In this document: one piece after another, positions 14,036 to 18,163 of the stretch | Layout: each line of letters opens with the position of its first letter | How positions within the stretch are numbered: the first letter of the stretch is position 1 | Source: an uncultured Prosthecobacter sp. | GTDB taxonomy: Bacteria > Verrucomicrobiota > Verrucomicrobiia > Verrucomicrobiales > Verrucomicrobiaceae | Reading direction: 5' to 3' | Length of the DNA: 18,163 nt | Assembly (NCBI GenBank): GCA_947523045.1 | Contig: CANNUR010000035.1 | Coordinates: 1 to 18,163, forward strand | Notes under the pieces: generated by a model | The model's input: the letters and a program-made list of their open reading frames with translations, nothing else | The model's database searches: none | Told to the model about the DNA's origin: nothing | Made by a program: the position numbers and the translations under genes

Positions 14036-14944
14036 TCAAGACAACTCGTCCGCCAGCTTCAGCACGGCTTCGAGTGCAGGCTTGATCTTCGCCTTCTGCG
14101 CCTCGGTGGCCGGACGCATGGGCATGCGCGGGAAGCCGGCATGGACGCCCTGCAGCGACTGCGCGTAGCGGATGCAGGCAGGCAGATTGTAGTGATCGGT
14201 GGCGTTCCAGAAGCGCAGGATGGCCTCGTGCAGACGGCGCGCGTTCGTGTGATCGCCCTTCGCCACGGCATCGCGCAGCAGGGCCGTGGCACGCGGAATG
14301 CCGGAGGGTGTGGCGGCGATGACACCCGGCGTGCCGAGGCAGAAGGACGGATACATCAGCGCATCCACGGCACTGTAGATCTTGCGGTCCTTGGGCGCGT
14401 TGATCATGAGATCGGCGAAGAGCTTCAAGTCGCCCGCGCTTTGCTTGATGCCCATCACGCCCGGCACCTCGTTCATGAGGCGCACGGTCAGTTCCGGCGA
14501 GAGATAGCACCAGTGCACCACATTGTAGATGATCAGCGGCATGCCGGTCTCCTCGTGAATGACGCGGAAATGCTCGATCATCATCTCATCGTCCGGGCGG
14601 AAGAGGTAGTGCACTGGCGTGAGCTGGATGGCATCCACGCCGAGCCCCTCGACCGCCTTGATGCTGCGGATCGCCTGGCGGGTGCTGTCGCAGATCGTGC
14701 TGGCCACCAGGGGCATGTCCGCGGGCATCGATGCGCGCACTTCACTGACGCAGGCGCGGAGTTCCTCGGGCTCGAGCGTCTGACCTTCACCGGTGGAACC
14801 GCCGACCGCGAGGCTGTCCGCCCGCTCGCGGACGAGAAACTCCACCTGGCTGCGGATGGCTTTGGCGTTCAAATCGCCATCGTCGGTAAAAGGCGTCGTC
14901 ATCGGAGCGATGACACCAAAGGGGACTTTTTCGGGCATGATCAT
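14036..14944 (-). CDS. DapA/NanA-superfamily aldolase (class I, pyruvate-releasing)
   Basis: The 302-residue TIM-barrel protein (300 if the ATG at 14938 is used) has GGSTGEG (48-54), Y140 in IIYNVV and Schiff-base K167 in GIKQSAGD. Family members join or split pyruvate and an aldehyde, as in dihydrodipicolinate synthase, N-acetylneuraminate lyase and keto-deoxy-sugar-acid aldolases. GSTGE and KQSAGD lean toward the lyase branch. However, the residue after D194, glutamate in E. coli N-acetylneuraminate lyase and important for sialic-acid binding, is A195 (SAVDAL). A true sialic-acid lyase is therefore doubtful, and a different 2-keto-3-deoxy acid is likely. Its place at the head of a cluster with a symporter, a sulfatase and a sialidase-like gene argues for catabolism rather than lysine synthesis. 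The divergent FCD-AraC regulator probably controls it. Confidence 0.9.
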   Translation of the reverse strand: MIMPEKVPFGVIAPMTTPFTDDGDLNAKAIRSQVEFLVRERADSLAVGGSTGEGQTLEPEELRACVSEVRASMPADMPLVASTICDSTRQAIRSIKAVEGLGVDAIQLTPVHYLFRPDDEMMIEHFRVIHEETGMPLIIYNVVHWCYLSPELTVRLMNEVPGVMGIKQSAGDLKLFADLMINAPKDRKIYSAVDALMYPSFCLGTPGVIAATPSGIPRATALLRDAVAKGDHTNARRLHEAILRFWNATDHYNLPACIRYAQSLQGVHAGFPRMPMRPATEAQKAKIKPALEAVLKLADELS

Positions 14945-15093
14945 GGTTGGAAGTTGCGTGGTTGATTTGGCATAACGAAATGCCGATGCTGTGATGAAAC
15001 GCTGTTGCCGATTCGTTCTTCAAACCCTGACGATAGGGTGCCTTCCTTTGAGTTCTGACACATACTCCGCTGCCCTATTTCGCCTATTCTGAT
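14945..15093. promoter_or_regulatory. Divergent promoter/operator region of the aldolase operon and FCD-AraC gene
   Basis: This 149-bp gap is clearly richer in A+T than its neighbours. It holds two dyads with the same 5-6-5 layout: GGCAT/ATGCC at 14969-14984 and ACCCT/AGGGT at 15024-15039. A direct repeat GGTTG (14945-14949, 14960-14964) is beside the aldolase start. CTGACA (15055-15060) and TATTTC (15076-15081) are weak promoter-like boxes toward the regulator. No Shine-Dalgarno site is seen before either gene. Confidence 0.45.
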
Positions 15094-15935
<842 letters not shown>

Positions 15936-15983
15936 ATGTGGCAGCCAGCATGGCGCGGGCGGCGGCAAGGGGCAAGCGCGGGC

Positions 15984-18163
15984 TCAGTTGGCGACCTGGG
16001 CGGCGCCTTCGAGGATCTCGACATGGAAACCGGCGAGGTCGCCGGCGTCGCGGCCGATGACGAGGGTGACGGGATGGCTGCCGGCGGGCAGGTCGAGCAC
16101 GAGTTCGGGCGTCACTTCCTTGAGGGCGGCCTCACCGACGACAACCTCAACGGCCTTGGTGCTGCTGAGGCCGAGCTTGACCTTGCCGGGGCTGTCGAGT
16201 TTGAGGGTGAACTGGGCGATCTTCGGGAACCAGGGGTACATCTTCGCCTGAGTCACCTCGTTGAGCGGCAGTTCACCACCGACCTTGGAGAAGCGCAGTT
16301 CCCAGGGATAAGCACCGTCCTTCTCGTGCAGGGCGTGCAGGCCGACGTGGCGGACGTGGTCGATCTGCTCTCCCGTCATCTGGCCCATGACACGCCAGGT
16401 GCGCACGTAGCGGTTCGGCTTGATCTTGTAGTCGCCCTCGCGGCCGAGCTCGGACATGAAGCGGACGAGGTCGACGAATTCATCCTCGCGCAGGCTGGCG
16501 GTGAGGCCGGGTGGCATCATGCTGGCGGGGCTCATCTGGCGGCTGGCGACCTGCGACTTGGGCACGCGCTGCAGCTGGTTGGCGGGATCGCGGATGACGA
16601 GTTCCTCACTGCCGTCCTGGACCAGGCCGCCGCTGACGACCTTGCCGTCCTTGGTGGTGACGATGACCATGTGGTAGCCTTCCTTGATCTTGGCACTCGG
16701 GTTGAGCAGGCTCTCGATCAGGTAGTCGACCGGGGCGCTGCCGCCGATGCTGACGAGGTTCGGGCCGAGCACGCCGCCGGCATCGCCGATGGCATGGCAG
16801 GTCTGGCAGAGCAGGTTGGCGCGACGGTAGATGTCCTCGCCGCGTTTGGCATCGCCGAGGCTCTTCACTTTTTCGACCAGGGCCGCCATCTGTTCGGCGG
16901 TGAGGGCTTGGTCCATCGCCTTGACGCCGCCGGCCTGGCGCAGGGCCTCTTCGAGCGGGCCCTGGATGCCGCGAGTGGAAACCCGGCGCACGGCCTCAAG
17001 GGCGATGGCTTCGGGGATCGTTTTGCCGGCGAGTTCCTTGGCGAGCACGTTCGGAAGCTGCTTGTTCTGAAGGAAGGTGTCGAGGATCGGCACGGCTTCG
17101 GCGCTGGTCTTGGCGGCGGCGAGGAATTCGACGGCGCGCTTGGCGGCGACCTGCGGGCTGGTGGCGGTGAGGCCCTGCACGGCGAGGCTGCGCAGGTCGG
17201 CACGGCTTTGGAAAAGCTGGTCGAAGAAGTCGCGCGATTTCACGCCACCGAGGCTGGCGAGGCCCTGCATGGCGGCCTGGCGCAGGGCCGGGCTGGAGGC
17301 CTCGGCGCTGAGCAGGGTGGCGACCGCCTCGCGGGCGGGCTCCACTTTCCAGGCGCCGGCGAGCAGGGCGGCGCGCTGGACGATTTCAGGGTTCGCGTGG
17401 GACAGCCAGGCGCTGACCGCGGCAGCCGCGTCCTTGGGGACGACCGCGCGCACGGTGGCGGCCTTGAGCAGGGCATCGAGCAGGCCGGTGTGATGGGCGG
17501 CGAGCTTGGCCTCGTTGAGCATGGCGATCATCTGCGCGGCCTGTTCGGCGTTGGCGACATCACCGGCCATGGCGAGGGCGGCGGCGGCGTCCTCGGCGGA
17601 AAGGCGGCCGGCCTGGAGGGCCTCGAACAGCGGCTTGAGGGCCGCGTTGCGGCCGGAGGCGCGCATCGCATAGACGAGGTGGCGCGGATTGTCGTTGAGG
17701 GTGATGGTCTCCTTTTGGTAGGCCGGCAGCCAGAGGTCGGCCTGCTCGCGGGCGGTGAGTTCGAGCAGGAAATCGAGGTTCTCATCCATGGGCTGGTCGA
17801 GCACGCGCATGGCGACATCGAAGGCCTCGGGCCGGCGCATGTCGGCGAGCACGGCGACCGCCCACAGGCGCACCTGGGCGTTGTCATCGGCGACCGCTTT
17901 CTTCAGGACGTCCAGCGCTTCGGGCAATTCGCGCCAGCGGTGGCTGAGGATGCGCAGGGCGGCGGCGCGGATGCGGGCGTCGGGAGCGGCCCAGAGTTCG
18001 CGCCAGAGTTTGGCGGAGAAGCGGTTCAGGCCCTCGCGGGTCCAGGCGGCTTCAAGCAGCAGGTGCCAGTCGGCCTCGCTGGCCTTGGGCAGGGCCTCCG
18101 ACCAGGTGCGCAGGGCGGGCAGGACTTCGGCGGCACCGCGCTCGCGCAGTTCGCGCTTGGCGA
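15984..18163 (-). CDS. HEAT-repeat, PVC-type cytochrome c haem-binding protein (5' end cut by window edge)
   Basis: The frame is open to the right edge with no start needed, giving 725 visible C-terminal residues. Residues about 1-410 are helical HEAT-like repeats (RIRAAALRILSHRWRE, QVRLWAVAVLADMRRPEA, ALRQAAMQGLASLGG). The haem domain follows: RGEDIYRRANLLCQTCH with CxxCH starting at residue 452, GPNLVSIGG, a long beta segment (EGYHMVIVTTKDGKVVSGG), and SMMPPGL, where M548 or M549 is the likely axial ligand. This is the haem-binding domain type common in Planctomycetes and Verrucomicrobia, where the missing N-terminus often carries a sugar-dehydrogenase-like propeller. About 150 further residues after the haem domain include a beta-rich end (AQFTLKLDSPGKVKLGLSS). 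It is presumably periplasmic and passes electrons, with an unknown substrate. Confidence 0.9.
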   Translation of the reverse strand, partial: AKRELRERGAAEVLPALRTWSEALPKASEADWHLLLEAAWTREGLNRFSAKLWRELWAAPDARIRAAALRILSHRWRELPEALDVLKKAVADDNAQVRLWAVAVLADMRRPEAFDVAMRVLDQPMDENLDFLLELTAREQADLWLPAYQKETITLNDNPRHLVYAMRASGRNAALKPLFEALQAGRLSAEDAAAALAMAGDVANAEQAAQMIAMLNEAKLAAHHTGLLDALLKAATVRAVVPKDAAAAVSAWLSHANPEIVQRAALLAGAWKVEPAREAVATLLSAEASSPALRQAAMQGLASLGGVKSRDFFDQLFQSRADLRSLAVQGLTATSPQVAAKRAVEFLAAAKTSAEAVPILDTFLQNKQLPNVLAKELAGKTIPEAIALEAVRRVSTRGIQGPLEEALRQAGGVKAMDQALTAEQMAALVEKVKSLGDAKRGEDIYRRANLLCQTCHAIGDAGGVLGPNLVSIGGSAPVDYLIESLLNPSAKIKEGYHMVIVTTKDGKVVSGGLVQDGSEELVIRDPANQLQRVPKSQVASRQMSPASMMPPGLTASLREDEFVDLVRFMSELGREGDYKIKPNRYVRTWRVMGQMTGEQIDHVRHVGLHALHEKDGAYPWELRFSKVGGELPLNEVTQAKMYPWFPKIAQFTLKLDSPGKVKLGLSSTKAVEVVVGEAALKEVTPELVLDLPAGSHPVTLVIGRDAGDLAGFHVEILEGAAQVAN

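Noticed and set aside
13004..14965. A 653-codon plus-strand frame across the symporter and aldolase genes
   Set aside because: It crosses two well-identified genes and the repeat element, has low-complexity H/D/R/G-rich sequence, and shows no domain.

Overview
The window is high-GC bacterial DNA that looks like Verrucomicrobiota, or more broadly the PVC superphylum. The best indicators are a HEAT-repeat protein with the CxxCH haem domain typical of Planctomycetes and Verrucomicrobia, a LacI-type regulator with a nonstandard hinge, a family S1 sulfatase beside a LamG/BNR glycosidase-like protein, and weak or absent Shine-Dalgarno sites before most starts. No phylogenetic marker gene is present, so the assignment is an inference.

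Left part (1-5109). A minus-strand gene, cut by the left edge, fuses a glycoside-hydrolase TIM barrel to a family 2 glycosyltransferase. Divergent from it is an exported serine hydrolase of the beta-lactamase/penicillin-binding fold. It converges on a KDPG/KHG aldolase gene with no spacer: the two stop codons form the palindrome TGATCA. The aldolase gene is divergent from a LacI-family regulator, and the 262-bp gap between them holds a strong palindrome.

Centre-left (5144-8445). A cupin-AraC regulator is divergent from a secreted 776-residue protein of unknown function. A dyad around a TATAAG box lies between them. A hairpin follows the secreted gene, which converges on the next cluster.

Centre-right (8554-15903). 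Four minus-strand genes read in the order DapA/NanA-family aldolase, BASS-type sodium symporter, exported sulfatase, and exported LamG plus tandem sialidase-like protein. The last three are joined by 4-bp ATGA overlaps. A REP/MITE-like inverted-repeat element lies between the aldolase and symporter genes. A divergent regulator is a chimera: an FCD ligand-binding domain, normally found in GntR-family proteins, followed by an AraC DNA-binding domain. Together they look like a pathway in which periplasmic enzymes strip a sulfated glycan, an acidic sugar enters through the symporter, and the aldolase cleaves it to pyruvate plus an aldehyde. The substrate is not known. The aldolase lacks a glutamate expected for true sialic-acid lyases.

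Right part (15863-18163). A tRNA with anticodon CAT, most likely the lysidine-modified isoleucine tRNA, overlaps the 3' end of the chimeric regulator in antisense. Upstream of it on the same strand is the HEAT/cytochrome-c gene, cut by the right edge. Base composition drops between about 10 and 15 kb, which together with the tRNA suggests an acquired catabolic island.

The most novel items are the FCD-AraC regulator and its cassette, the hydrolase-glycosyltransferase fusion, and the secreted protein of unknown function.
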